From: Anaerolineales bacterium
Lineage (GTDB): Bacteria; Chloroflexota; Anaerolineae; Anaerolineales; E44-bin32
DNA length: 19,924 nt
Direction of reading: 5' to 3'
NCBI GenBank assembly: GCA_011772595.1
Contig: WVZH01000420.1
Location: 58,948-78,871 of the forward strand
Part shown: positions 8,812 to 16,392 of the stretch, one piece after another
Position numbering within the stretch: position 1 is the stretch's first letter
Layout: every line of letters begins with the position of its first letter
Made by a program: the position numbers and the translations under genes
The notes under the pieces: generated by a model
Told to the model about the DNA's origin: nothing
The model's input: only the letters and a program-made list of their open reading frames with translations
Database searches by the model: none

Positions 8812-8834
8812 CCTTGCTCCCTTCTACAGGGAAT

Positions 8835-8871
8835 GCAGCCCGACACGGCCCAGGCGGACATATCGGGCTGC
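8835..8871 (-). other. Intercistronic hairpin between aapJ and aapQ
   Basis: GCAGCCCGA (8835-8843) and TCGGGCTGC (8863-8871) form a perfect 9-bp GC-rich stem around a 19-base loop, in the 91-bp gap after the aapJ stop. No T run follows on the - strand, so full termination is unlikely. In other operons such a hairpin after the binding-protein gene stabilises the upstream mRNA end and lets the binding protein be made in excess over the permeases; that role is inferred here. Confidence 0.75.
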
Positions 8872-8902
8872 ACCCACCTCTTCTATACCGGAACGATGTG
8901 TT

Positions 8903-9958
8903 CTAACGCCAGGCCATCGGATACAACAGCCCGCCGTTAATCCACAATTCGTTGGGCCCGCGCGGAATGTCTATTCCCGCCGGCCCCAAGTGGCGTTCAT
9001 ACACTTCCTTATAGTTGCCTACCTGTTTGAGCACGTTGACCATGAAGTCGTTGGGGAGGCCCAGAGAGGCGCCCACTTCACCCTCGACGCCTAAGAGACG
9101 CCTGACGGTTGGATTGGTGCTGTTCATCATCTCGTCCACGTTCTGGGAGTTGACGCCTGATTCCTCTGCTTCTATCATGCCCCAGGTCACCCAACGCACG
9201 ACATCGTTCCACTGGTTGTCGCCGTGGGCGGTCAGGGGTCCTAGAGGCTCTTTCGACATCGTGACATCGAGGATGACGTGGTCTGCGGGATTGGCCATGG
9301 CTGAACGGAGTGCAGCAAGCTGTGACTTGTCAGAAGTCTCTCCGTCGCAACGACCCTCTTCATAGGCAGTGTTGGTGTCCTGCGTGCTCTCGAAGAGCAG
9401 CGGAGTGAACTCAACGTCTCTCATGCGGAAGGAATCGGTGAGATTCATCTCTGTGGTGGTGCCGGTTGTCGTGCAGATGGTGGCACCGACCATGTCTTCC
9501 AAAGTCTCCCATCCGGTATCCGCACGAACCATCATACCCTGGCCGTCGTAGAAGTTCACCGCGGCCCAATCCAGCTCGTTGGCTGTATCGCGTGTGAGGG
9601 TCCAGGTCGTGTTGCGGATCAAGACATCAATCTCACCGGTCTGAAGGGCAGGTAACCGCTCGGCTGCGACCAGTGGGCGATACTCTACTTTCGTGGCGTC
9701 GCCAAATACTGCCGCTGCAATAGCCTTGCAGAAGTCAACGTCGAAACCCTCAAACTCGCCGTTTGGGTTGATGAAGCCGAACCCGGGTAGCTCTTGGTTA
9801 ACCCCGCAGATCAACTCACCTCGATCTTTAATCAGTTGGAGTCGTCCACCGGGTGCGGCGGTTTCCTCTGTCGCTTCTTCTGCGGCTGGTGCACACGCGG
9901 CCATCAACACTACGATCACGAGTATGCCCACCAACCATACGAATTGATTCCTCCTCAT
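8903..9958 (-). CDS. aapJ: General L-amino-acid ABC transporter, substrate-binding lipoprotein
   Basis: A 351-residue family-3 solute-binding protein of the AapJ/BztA type that captures amino acids for the AapQM-P importer. The N-terminus has RR then a hydrophobic stretch and the lipobox-like LMAAC with Cys22, followed by an acidic Ala/Glu/Thr-rich tether (25-38), so it is probably a lipid-anchored protein. Family hallmarks: RGELICGVNQELPGFG (46-61), FEGFDVDFCKAIAAAVFGD (69-87), LQTGEIDVLIRNTTWTLTRD (105-124) and FYDGQGMMVR (136-145). The ATG is preceded by TGGAGGAGATTAA, the best ribosome-binding site in the window, in keeping with high expression. First gene of the operon. Confidence 0.94.
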   Translation of the reverse strand: MRRNQFVWLVGILVIVVLMAACAPAAEEATEETAAPGGRLQLIKDRGELICGVNQELPGFGFINPNGEFEGFDVDFCKAIAAAVFGDATKVEYRPLVAAERLPALQTGEIDVLIRNTTWTLTRDTANELDWAAVNFYDGQGMMVRADTGWETLEDMVGATICTTTGTTTEMNLTDSFRMRDVEFTPLLFESTQDTNTAYEEGRCDGETSDKSQLAALRSAMANPADHVILDVTMSKEPLGPLTAHGDNQWNDVVRWVTWGMIEAEESGVNSQNVDEMMNSTNPTVRRLLGVEGEVGASLGLPNDFMVNVLKQVGNYKEVYERHLGPAGIDIPRGPNELWINGGLLYPMAWR

Positions 9959-10488
9959 TTAATCTCCTCCATTGGAAATGAAATTATCACGGGGTGTAAA
10001 TTATCTTCCATTCTTTTATCGGGATGGCACCTCCTTATATCTCTGTTGAGTAGCGTATGTGTCACCGAAATAGGATTGGTGTGTGTCTGAGATAAAGAAT
10101 TGCAGAGATGAATTTTAAATCAATGGCTACTCACGTGTCTAGTCCATTCATCTATGAGGATATCATACTGGTCAAGAGGCTTTCTGAGGAAATTCTAGAT
10201 AAATTCGGTCTTAATGTCAATCCGTGGCTGCCATCTCCATCCAACTGGATACAGGATAGATTACTCGGTGGACGTGTCTAAAAACAGGTAGTGTACAAGC
10301 AGAGAGGTGGAGGTGTTCGAACTCGAGAAGACATCGGGATCCTCGCAAAGGATAACGCTCAGCCTTCCCTACAACTTGACCCAAACAGTCTCGAGCCTTG
10401 ACAGGCCAGCCTAGGAGTTGGTCGTGGATGAATTTCTCTGCAAATAAGACCACCGGCATGTCGTTCGTTTGTAGCTCATATGGCACGC
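9959..10488. other. Divergent regulatory region between aapJ and kinase 3
   Basis: About 530 bp between divergently read genes. On the - strand, GATAAT at 10005-10000 could be a -10 for aapJ with a leader of about 35 nt, but no good -35 accompanies it; GTGACA (10065-10060) with GATATA (10041-10036) is a second weak pair. A TATGA-5-TCATA inverted repeat is at 10153-10167. A - strand frame of 92 codons (10495-10217, containing VVLFAEKFIHDQLLGWPVK) has an ATG but no ribosome-binding site and no recognised family; it may be a chance frame or a gene relic. Confidence 0.5.
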
Positions 10489-10517
10489 TTGACATAAAAG
10501 CCGGGGTGGTGTAATAC
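10489..10517 (+). promoter_or_regulatory. Sigma70-like promoter of kinase 3
   Basis: TTGACA at 10489-10494 is a perfect -35. The -10 is TGTAAT (10510-10515, 15-bp spacer, five of six consensus bases) or TAATAC (10512-10517, 17-bp spacer, weaker hexamer). Either gives a leader of about 35-40 nt to ATG 10558. This also means that a start at TTG 10537 would lie very close to the transcript start. Confidence 0.65.
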
Positions 10518-10557
10518 CTGTTTAGTTCCGAGCGTTTTGTACGTTCGAGGACCGGTT

Positions 10558-12087
10558 ATGGCCGCTTTGGTAGACAAAATGCTGGATCATTACCACCTGC
10601 GAGAGGGAATTGGCAAGGGTGGAATGGCTACCGTATACCGTGCGGTGGACACTCGCACAATGCGCGAAGTTGCCGTCAAGGTGCTCTCACCAACGATCAG
10701 CTCAGATAGGCGCTTTCTCAAGCGCTTCCGACGCGAAGCACAGCTTGTGAAACAACATCTCACCCACCCGAACATAGTCCCCGTGATCGACTATGGGCAG
10801 GCGAATGGTTACGTCTATCTCGTCATGCCGTTTATCCATGGGGAAACCCTCCAAGATCGACTCGAAAAAGGCGATGTGGTAACCGAGGAATGCAAGAAAT
10901 GGATCGATCGAATTGCCTCCGCTTTGGCTTTCGCACACGACAAAGGGATTATCCACCGTGATATCAAACCTTCCAATGTGCTCATCACTGGGAACGGCGA
11001 AGTGTTGCTCACGGATTTCGGTCTAGCGCGCCACATTGAAGGCTCAGATACGCTAACAGGTTCTCTCTTAATGGGTACGCCAGCCTATATCTCCCCCGAG
11101 CAAGGTCGGGGCGAGAAGCTCGACGCTCGATCCGATCAGTACTCGTTGGGTGTCCTGCTTTACCAGGTTGCGACCAGTCGCCTGCCATTCGACTCCGATA
11201 AACCTATGGGGACGGTCATGGCACATATCCAAGAGCCGGTTCCACGCCCGCGTCGTTTCAATCAATCTATTAAGCCGGATTTGGAGCGCGTAATTCTCAA
11301 ATCGATGGCCAAAAGGCGTGAAGATCGTTTTCCCAGTATTCGGGAGATGAATGAGGCCTGCCAAGCTGCACTGGACGGTAAACGATTGCCGCAATTTCGA
11401 TTGCCGCCGGAAACCTCACCTCAGATCCGCCTGGCTCTTGAGGCTATCCCTCAGTCACGAACAACGACTCCTCTTGAGCAGCAGACCGCCCCTGAAAAGA
11501 AGAGGCTCACGTGGTTCTTACCTGTGGGCCTCGTGATCGCTGTCGCTGTCGTGATTATTCTTATCATCAATCCTTCGTGGTTGGGACTCGGTGGCTCGGC
11601 AGATGCGACGGCAACCCCGTTTCCGGTCGTCACACTTATTGGGATTCCAATCCTCCAGACTCCTACAAAACCTGCGACTACAACCGCTATTCGGCCAACG
11701 CCCCAGGCTGCGGTAAGTTCGGAATTGTGTCCGGGCATCAGCCTTTCATTCCTTGGTGAGGAAGGAAACGATGTCAAGTGGTTATTGGATAATCAGACCG
11801 AACAATCGGTGAGCCTCCAATATTTAAGAGACATCTCATGGGATCTGGTGAAAGGTCAGTTGCGGGAGGTTCGTTTCGGAGATGAGGTGGTCTGGGAAGG
11901 CGATATTAAGCTGAACGATCTAGGGCAGGGGAAAGAACTCCAGATGAGGGACGGAAGTAACAAAACAATCCCTGCAACTCGATCAGCCATTATCACGTTA
12001 AATTTTCAATGGGGAGATCCTTCTTCGCAGGTCTTTACCTTTAATTTTGATCTAGACGCCGGCTGCACTTTAGGCGGCGTGTGGTGA
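10558..12087 (+). CDS. Membrane-anchored Ser/Thr protein kinase with Cys-bracketed extracytoplasmic domain (kinase 3)
   Basis: A 509-residue receptor kinase, more diverged than kinases 1 and 2. ATG 10558 is chosen because GAGGA (10547-10551) sits six bases upstream; the frame stays open to a TTG at 10537. Motifs: glycine loop GKGGMA at 19-24, Lys41, Glu60, HRDIKPSN at 133-140 (Asp135), DFG 153-155, activation-loop Thr165/Thr167/Thr174, SPE 179-181. The membrane span is about 318-337. The stalk is short (about 345-388), Thr/Pro-rich and without a polyproline run. The outer domain lies between Cys391 and Cys503, keeps the LxW core motif, and includes VRFGDEVVWEGD at 438-449. Separate promoter at 10489-10517. 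Ligand unknown. Confidence 0.94.
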   Translation: MAALVDKMLDHYHLREGIGKGGMATVYRAVDTRTMREVAVKVLSPTISSDRRFLKRFRREAQLVKQHLTHPNIVPVIDYGQANGYVYLVMPFIHGETLQDRLEKGDVVTEECKKWIDRIASALAFAHDKGIIHRDIKPSNVLITGNGEVLLTDFGLARHIEGSDTLTGSLLMGTPAYISPEQGRGEKLDARSDQYSLGVLLYQVATSRLPFDSDKPMGTVMAHIQEPVPRPRRFNQSIKPDLERVILKSMAKRREDRFPSIREMNEACQAALDGKRLPQFRLPPETSPQIRLALEAIPQSRTTTPLEQQTAPEKKRLTWFLPVGLVIAVAVVIILIINPSWLGLGGSADATATPFPVVTLIGIPILQTPTKPATTTAIRPTPQAAVSSELCPGISLSFLGEEGNDVKWLLDNQTEQSVSLQYLRDISWDLVKGQLREVRFGDEVVWEGDIKLNDLGQGKELQMRDGSNKTIPATRSAIITLNFQWGDPSSQVFTFNFDLDAGCTLGGVW

Positions 12088-12180
12088 ATGAAGCACCGTA
12101 TGACAGGGATCCTTTTGGTTTCATAAGAAAAATCTGAGGGATCTTTTCACATATTCCTAATATCTGGCGTGTTCGCTTCA

Positions 12181-12215
12181 TAGGTGTCTGGTACTTCGAA
12201 AGTGCCGGGCATCTA
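12181..12215 (+). repeat. Long imperfect palindrome rich in G-U pairs, downstream of kinase 3
   Basis: Bases 12181-12196 pair with 12200-12215 around a CGA loop, giving a continuous 16-bp stem in + strand RNA. Four of the pairs (84/212, 87/209, 89/207, 92/204 in the last digits) are G-U, so on the - strand they would be A-C mismatches. This favours a structure in + strand RNA. It lacks a T run, so it is a weak terminator. It may be a 3' stabilising hairpin of the kinase 3 mRNA or a REP-like mobile palindrome. Confidence 0.6.
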
Positions 12216-12298
12216 TCATTATTGGAATGCTGATTGTAATTAGAAGGTTTTCTCTATCGAGATGAACTCCTCCTGTCATGCTCCCTGTCCAGTGGGGG

Positions 12299-12304
12299 TA
12301 TAAT
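12299..12304 (+). promoter_or_regulatory. Candidate -10 box of the M29 peptidase gene
   Basis: A perfect TATAAT lies 60 bases before ATG 12364, in the 276-bp gap after kinase 3. The expected -35 place (12276-12281) reads TCATGC, a poor match, so the promoter may need an activator. The predicted leader is about 50 nt. Confidence 0.45.
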
Positions 12305-12363
12305 CCGGCACGACGATCCCATCCTTAATGACGGAATCCATTCTATTGCAGGAGACGTTTCTC

Positions 12364-13488
12364 ATGCCAGACCCGCGCGTAGCCAACCTCGCCAAGATTC
12401 TCGTACAGTACTCGACCAAAGTTCAGCCGAAGGATGAGGTTGCGATCTTCTCACAACCCGCTGGCCTTCCACTCGTTCAAGAGATTTATCGGGAGATCAT
12501 CCGTGCGGGCGGATATCCCTACATCCAACTCGGGCTACTAAAATCCCATGTCGAGTTGGAAGGCCTGGATTACATTCTCTTCACGGAGGGCAGTGAGGAT
12601 CAAATCGTGCATGTGAACCGCTTCGAGGAAGCTGTGCGGTCTGAATTCGATGTGATGATCTCGCTTTATAGCTCCAACAATACACGCGTCTTGAGCAACG
12701 TCGACCCAGAGAAAATGAGTTTGCGGACCAAAGCCTATTCCGACGTAAAAAAAACATTCTTCCAGCGGTCTTCGACAGGCGATCTACGTTGGGTCCTTAC
12801 GATGTATCCAACGCAAGCTTACGCGCAAGATGCAGAGATGAGCCAATCTGACTTTGAGCGTTACGTTTACAGCGCAATGTTTGCGGATACAAAAGACCCC
12901 ATCGCCGAGTGGCAAGCCATTCACGACATGCAGCAAGGTTTGGTCGATTGGCTGAGGGGAAGGCAACACGTCGAGGTCAAAGGTCCTAACGTAGAGCTTA
13001 CCCTCTCGATTGCAGGCCGAACTTTTTTCAACTCCGATGGCACTCGCAACATACCGAGTGGCGAAATCTTCACCGGTCCCGTGGAGGAATCTGTTAATGG
13101 TTGGGTGCGATTCACATATCCTGCCGTGAGAGGCGGCCGGGAGGTTTCCGGCATAGAACTTCACTTTGAAGAAGGCAAAGTGGTGAAACTGAGCGCTCAA
13201 AAGAACGAGGATTACTTACGAGGGATGCTGGATGCAGATTCGGGAGCCAGGTACCTGGGCGAATTCGCCATCGGAACCAACAAGCGCATCGACCGCTTTA
13301 TCAAGAACATCCTCTTCGACGAGAAAATCGGTGGAACGATCCATATGGCCTTGGGCGCCGGTTATCCGGAGACGGGCTCAAAGAATGAAAGCGCTATCCA
13401 CTGGGACATGATCTGTGATATGCGTGACGGTGGACAGATCTTTGTCGACGATGAATTAATTTACGAGTCTGGTGAATTCAAGATCTGA
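12364..13488 (+). CDS. M29-family metallo-aminopeptidase (AmpS/AmpT/PepS type), intact copy
   Basis: A 374-residue aminopeptidase expected to remove N-terminal residues from peptides in the cytoplasm, with two metal ions per active site. The start is ATG 12364, preceded by AGGAGA with an eight-base spacer, and it aligns with the start of the following copy; the frame extends to ATG 12328 without a better signal. Probable metal ligands by family comparison: Glu234 in GEIF, Glu300 in YLGEF, His327 in TIHMALG, and His346/Asp348 in IHWD. In classical M29 enzymes the GE(V/F)ALVPH segment supplies another His; here it reads FAIGTNKRI, so that His is absent. Followed 41 bp later by a damaged paralogue. 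Confidence 0.9.
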   Translation: MPDPRVANLAKILVQYSTKVQPKDEVAIFSQPAGLPLVQEIYREIIRAGGYPYIQLGLLKSHVELEGLDYILFTEGSEDQIVHVNRFEEAVRSEFDVMISLYSSNNTRVLSNVDPEKMSLRTKAYSDVKKTFFQRSSTGDLRWVLTMYPTQAYAQDAEMSQSDFERYVYSAMFADTKDPIAEWQAIHDMQQGLVDWLRGRQHVEVKGPNVELTLSIAGRTFFNSDGTRNIPSGEIFTGPVEESVNGWVRFTYPAVRGGREVSGIELHFEEGKVVKLSAQKNEDYLRGMLDADSGARYLGEFAIGTNKRIDRFIKNILFDEKIGGTIHMALGAGYPETGSKNESAIHWDMICDMRDGGQIFVDDELIYESGEFKI

Positions 13489-13529
13489 AAGGATTATTAA
13501 CTCGCTCGAATTGTTAGGGAGGAACATCC

Positions 13530-14632
13530 GTGGCAGATCCAAGACTAGAAAATCTTGCCAAGATTTTGGTCCAATACTCTCTCGATGTGCAAAAGGGGGA
13601 TCGCGTAGCTATCTTCGACCATTTTGTAGCCGAGGCGCTCATCCATACCCTTTATCGCCAGATCCTGCGCGCAGGAGGTCATCCATTCGTCTTGGCTTTC
13701 CATCCTGAGTGGCAATTTACACTCTTTACGGAGGCGAGTGATGAACAACTACAATTCGTCTCTCCTGTGACCAAGCTGGTTTATGAGGAGTTCGAGTGTT
13801 TCATAAGCCTTGAGAGTGATGTCAACGCTCGCAGCTTAACCAACGTCGATCCAACACGGCAAAGTCTACGCCATAAGGCGTACACGCCAATCGTTGAAAC
13901 GTATATGCAGCGAACGATGAGCGGCGATTTGCATTGGGTGATTGGCATGTTTCCGACAGATGCTTATGCTCAGGACGCTGAGATGAGCCTTACAGAGTTT
14001 GAAGATTTTGTATTCTCAACCTGCTACGCTGATAGCGATGATCCGGTAAGCGCTTGGCAGTGAATCCGGAATGAACAACAGCGTCTTGTTGATTGGCTGG
14101 CGGGTAGGAAACAAATCGTTGTGAAAGGTCCAGACATCGACTTGACCTTGTCGGTAGATGGCAGGAAGTTCATCAGTTCTGATGGCAAACTCAATATGCC
14201 CGATGGAGAAATTTTCACCAGCCCGGTTGAGGAATCCGTGAACGTTTGGGTACGCTTCACCTATCCTGCCATCCGTATTGGACGTGAGGTTGAGGGTGTG
14301 GAGTTGCACTTCGATGATGGCCAAGTGGTGAAGGCTACGGCAAAGAAAAATAAGGCTTATCTACAATCCATGCTTGACACGGATGAGGGTGCGCGCTACC
14401 TGGGCGAGTTCGCGATTGGGACCAATAAGCGTATCAATAGATTCATCAAGAATATTCTCTTCGATGAGAAGCTTGGAGGCACGATACATCTGGCGCTCGG
14501 TTACGGTTTCGAAATTGCGGGTGGGGTAATAAGAGCGCCATCCATTGGGATATGATCTGTGACATGCGTAACGGAGGTCAGATCTTCGTGGATGGGGAAC
14601 TGTTTTACGAATCCGGTGAAATTAAAGTCTGA
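13530..14632 (+). pseudogene. Second M29 aminopeptidase copy with in-frame TGA and frameshift
   Basis: A tandem paralogue of the preceding gene, starting at GTG 13530 with GGGAGGA just upstream. The first 177 codons are open, then TGA (14061-14063) interrupts WQ-stop-IRNEQQRLVDWL, where a CGA Arg codon would be typical. The same frame then continues through VKGPDIDLTLSVDGR and EIFTSPVEESVN to the ILFDEK region. Around 14520-14530, within GGTGGGGTAAT, one base is missing: the frame is lost and the expected NKSAIHWDMICDMR end is found in another frame, stopping at 14632. Restoring one base gives 367 codons, consistent with the 7-residue deletion seen near residue 60 against copy 1. The gene is decayed or the read has two errors; programmed readthrough is unlikely given both lesions. 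Confidence 0.88.
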
Positions 14633-14656
14633 TCCTTTCTCTGATTGCATGTGCAT

Positions 14657-14691
14657 GAACCGCCGGGTGCATCCGCGGCGGTTCTTTTTTT
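14657..14691 (+). terminator. Strong intrinsic terminator after the M29 pair
   Basis: GAACCGCCG (14657-14665) and CGGCGGTTC (14676-14684) form a perfect 9-bp stem with a 10-base loop, followed by seven T residues (14685-14691). It ends the + strand M29 transcription unit 25 bp after the pseudogene stop. Confidence 0.93.
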
Positions 14692-14747
14692 ATGCCACTG
14701 CATTACAGCAGGGTAACAACGTACAACTTGATCGGTTCCTCAGTTGA

Positions 14748-15893
14748 TCAAGAACTCCGCTCCTCGAATTGAAGCGCTTCAGCGATTCGGCTCTGTAAAG
14801 GTGGGTGGGAGTACAGCAGCACAACGACCCAGCGCTCGGGATCTACTTCCGCTAGGTTTTGATCGGCCAGCCGCGCAAGGGCGCTTGCGTATGTCCTGCC
14901 TTTGTTTGTGATATTTAGTGCATACTTATCAGCCATAGTCTCCCGCCAGCGCGAGAGGGCGTTTGCGAAAGGCATGGTGATCAAACCAAGGGTGGCGAAT
15001 AGAAGCCCAAGGACAGGCAGTCCAGCAGGATCGGAGGCGCCGAGTAGATTCATGCGCGATACTGCAAGGTCCAAACCCTGAAAAGCGAGGAAGAAAGCCA
15101 GGAAGTTGAAGGCGCTTTGCACCAGGATTGAAAGCGGGATATCCCCGTGGACATGATGCCCGAGTTCGTGAGCCATAACCGTCTCGATTTCATCCGTGGA
15201 GAACTCCTCAATCAGTGTATCGCCCAGTAGAATCCTTCGACTCCCTCCGATCCCTACAAGAGCAGCGTTGGCGGTACGGGTCCGTCGGCTCATGTCGAAC
15301 GTGAACACACCCCGGACACGTGTTTCCGCGCGTTTCGCAAGTCTTAAGAGTCGCTCGACAAGTTCAGCGTGGTTCTCATCCAGCGGCTTGAACTTATAAA
15401 AGATTGGCATGAGCAAAATGGGTGCGATCGCGGTGAGCACGACGGTCACGAGGCTGTACCCGCCAGCTGCCCACAACCACCACGCGGTAGGCGACAAGCG
15501 GATTGTGGTATAGAGCGCGAGAAGTAGCGGGGTACCGATGGCGAGAGAGAGGATTCCGCCTTTTACCAGATCGGTAAACCAACCGCGCAGCGTCTGCGTG
15601 GAGAGTCCATACCGATGGGGCAGTGTAAAGCTCCTGTAGAAGCTCAGTGGCAGAGAAATCAGGAGCAATGGGACTGCAAAGCCAAACGCAACCCCGATTA
15701 ATACAGTCCACCAGGCAAGGCCGGTTGCATCGAATGCCTGCCTAAGCCGGATCGCCCAACCCTGCCACAACCAGATTGTGATGTACACGCCATCGATAAG
15801 CAAGCCAACAAGCCACAACCTGCGTCGTAGGCGTGCATACTCGCGTGCGCGAGTTTGACGTTGCTCGTCGATTTCTATGAGCGGCTCGATCAT
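14748..15893 (-). CDS. M48-family membrane zinc metallopeptidase (Ste24/HtpX-like)
   Basis: A 381-residue integral-membrane protease. The zinc motif HELGHH is at 242-247 (ligands His242 and His246, catalytic Glu243), and the third ligand is probably Glu318 in RWRETMADKYAL, with Asp322 spaced as in the family. RTRTANAALVGIGGSRRILLGD (204-225) and SHPPLQSRI (362-370) are conserved family segments. Hydrophobic helices are at about 27-45, 62-82, 113-130, 138-164, 253-271 and 292-310, as in Ste24-type CAAX peptidases. Likely role is membrane protein quality control or processing of exported proteins. It follows the VOC gene on the same strand after 124 bp; no strong ribosome-binding site is seen. 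Confidence 0.92.
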   Translation of the reverse strand: MIEPLIEIDEQRQTRAREYARLRRRLWLVGLLIDGVYITIWLWQGWAIRLRQAFDATGLAWWTVLIGVAFGFAVPLLLISLPLSFYRSFTLPHRYGLSTQTLRGWFTDLVKGGILSLAIGTPLLLALYTTIRLSPTAWWLWAAGGYSLVTVVLTAIAPILLMPIFYKFKPLDENHAELVERLLRLAKRAETRVRGVFTFDMSRRTRTANAALVGIGGSRRILLGDTLIEEFSTDEIETVMAHELGHHVHGDIPLSILVQSAFNFLAFFLAFQGLDLAVSRMNLLGASDPAGLPVLGLLFATLGLITMPFANALSRWRETMADKYALNITNKGRTYASALARLADQNLAEVDPERWVVVLLYSHPPLQSRIAEALQFEERSS

Positions 15894-16017
15894 AATCCCA
15901 TTGTACCGCGCCGTTGTGTGAGTGAGCTGCTGTATTAACGGTCAAGCGCCGGAATTGTGATCAGGAAAGGCGTAGCGCGCAGCACCGGCGTGTATGGGGA
16001 GCTGGGCGGAGATGCGA

Positions 16018-16392
16018 TCAAGAGCTGGGGTTTGGTTGCATCCCTGTGTATAAACCGACGCGATTACCTGAAGGATCAGAAAAAATAGCGAACCAACCAG
16101 TATTCGGAATCTCGGTCTTTGGGGTAAGGGCTTTTCCTCCCAGCGACTCGATCGCTTCCAGTGTGGCTTGGATGTCACCGGTTTGGATGTAGACCAGTAC
16201 GTCGCCTGCTTGGGTCGTTTCGCCATCGATGGTGTTAAATCCGCCACCAGGACCGGGTTCGGCAGCAAACATGTAGTAATCCATTTCAGAGGCATGTTCG
16301 ATCTTCCAGTCGAACACTTGCTTATAGAACTCGCTCGCAGCCTGCGGATCCTTCGCTGAAAATTCGATGTGGACGACGGGGTGCTCTGTCAT
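16018..16392 (-). CDS. VOC-superfamily (glyoxalase/bleomycin-resistance fold) protein
   Basis: A 124-residue single-domain protein with the two beta-alpha-beta-beta-beta halves of the vicinal-oxygen-chelate fold. The first half starts VVHIEFSAKDPQAASEFYKQVFDW (6-29) and the second ends WFAIFSDPSGNRVGLYTG (100-117), both typical of the glyoxalase/extradiol-dioxygenase-like group. Potential metal ligands include His8 and Glu10, but the usual C-terminal Glu is replaced by Tyr (VGLY), so metal use and substrate cannot be stated. AAAGGAGG five bases before the ATG is an excellent ribosome-binding site. It lies upstream of the M48 gene and may be co-transcribed with it. Confidence 0.85.
   Translation of the reverse strand: MTEHPVVHIEFSAKDPQAASEFYKQVFDWKIEHASEMDYYMFAAEPGPGGGFNTIDGETTQAGDVLVYIQTGDIQATLEAIESLGGKALTPKTEIPNTGWFAIFSDPSGNRVGLYTGMQPNPSS

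Noticed and set aside
10217..10495. 92-codon - strand frame in the aapJ-kinase 3 spacer
   Set aside because: Codon choice is not absurd and it has an ATG, but there is no ribosome-binding site or known family, and the start overlaps the kinase 3 -35 box. Kept only as a possible relic in the intergenic entry.
14121..14555. A separate small gene starting at GTG 14121
   Set aside because: It is the same frame as the damaged M29 copy after the TGA and aligns to the middle of the intact copy, so it is part of one broken gene.
15947..15990. CGCCGG/CCGGCG inverted repeat between the VOC and M48 genes
   Set aside because: Only six pairs with a 32-base loop and no T run; expected by chance in GC-rich sequence.
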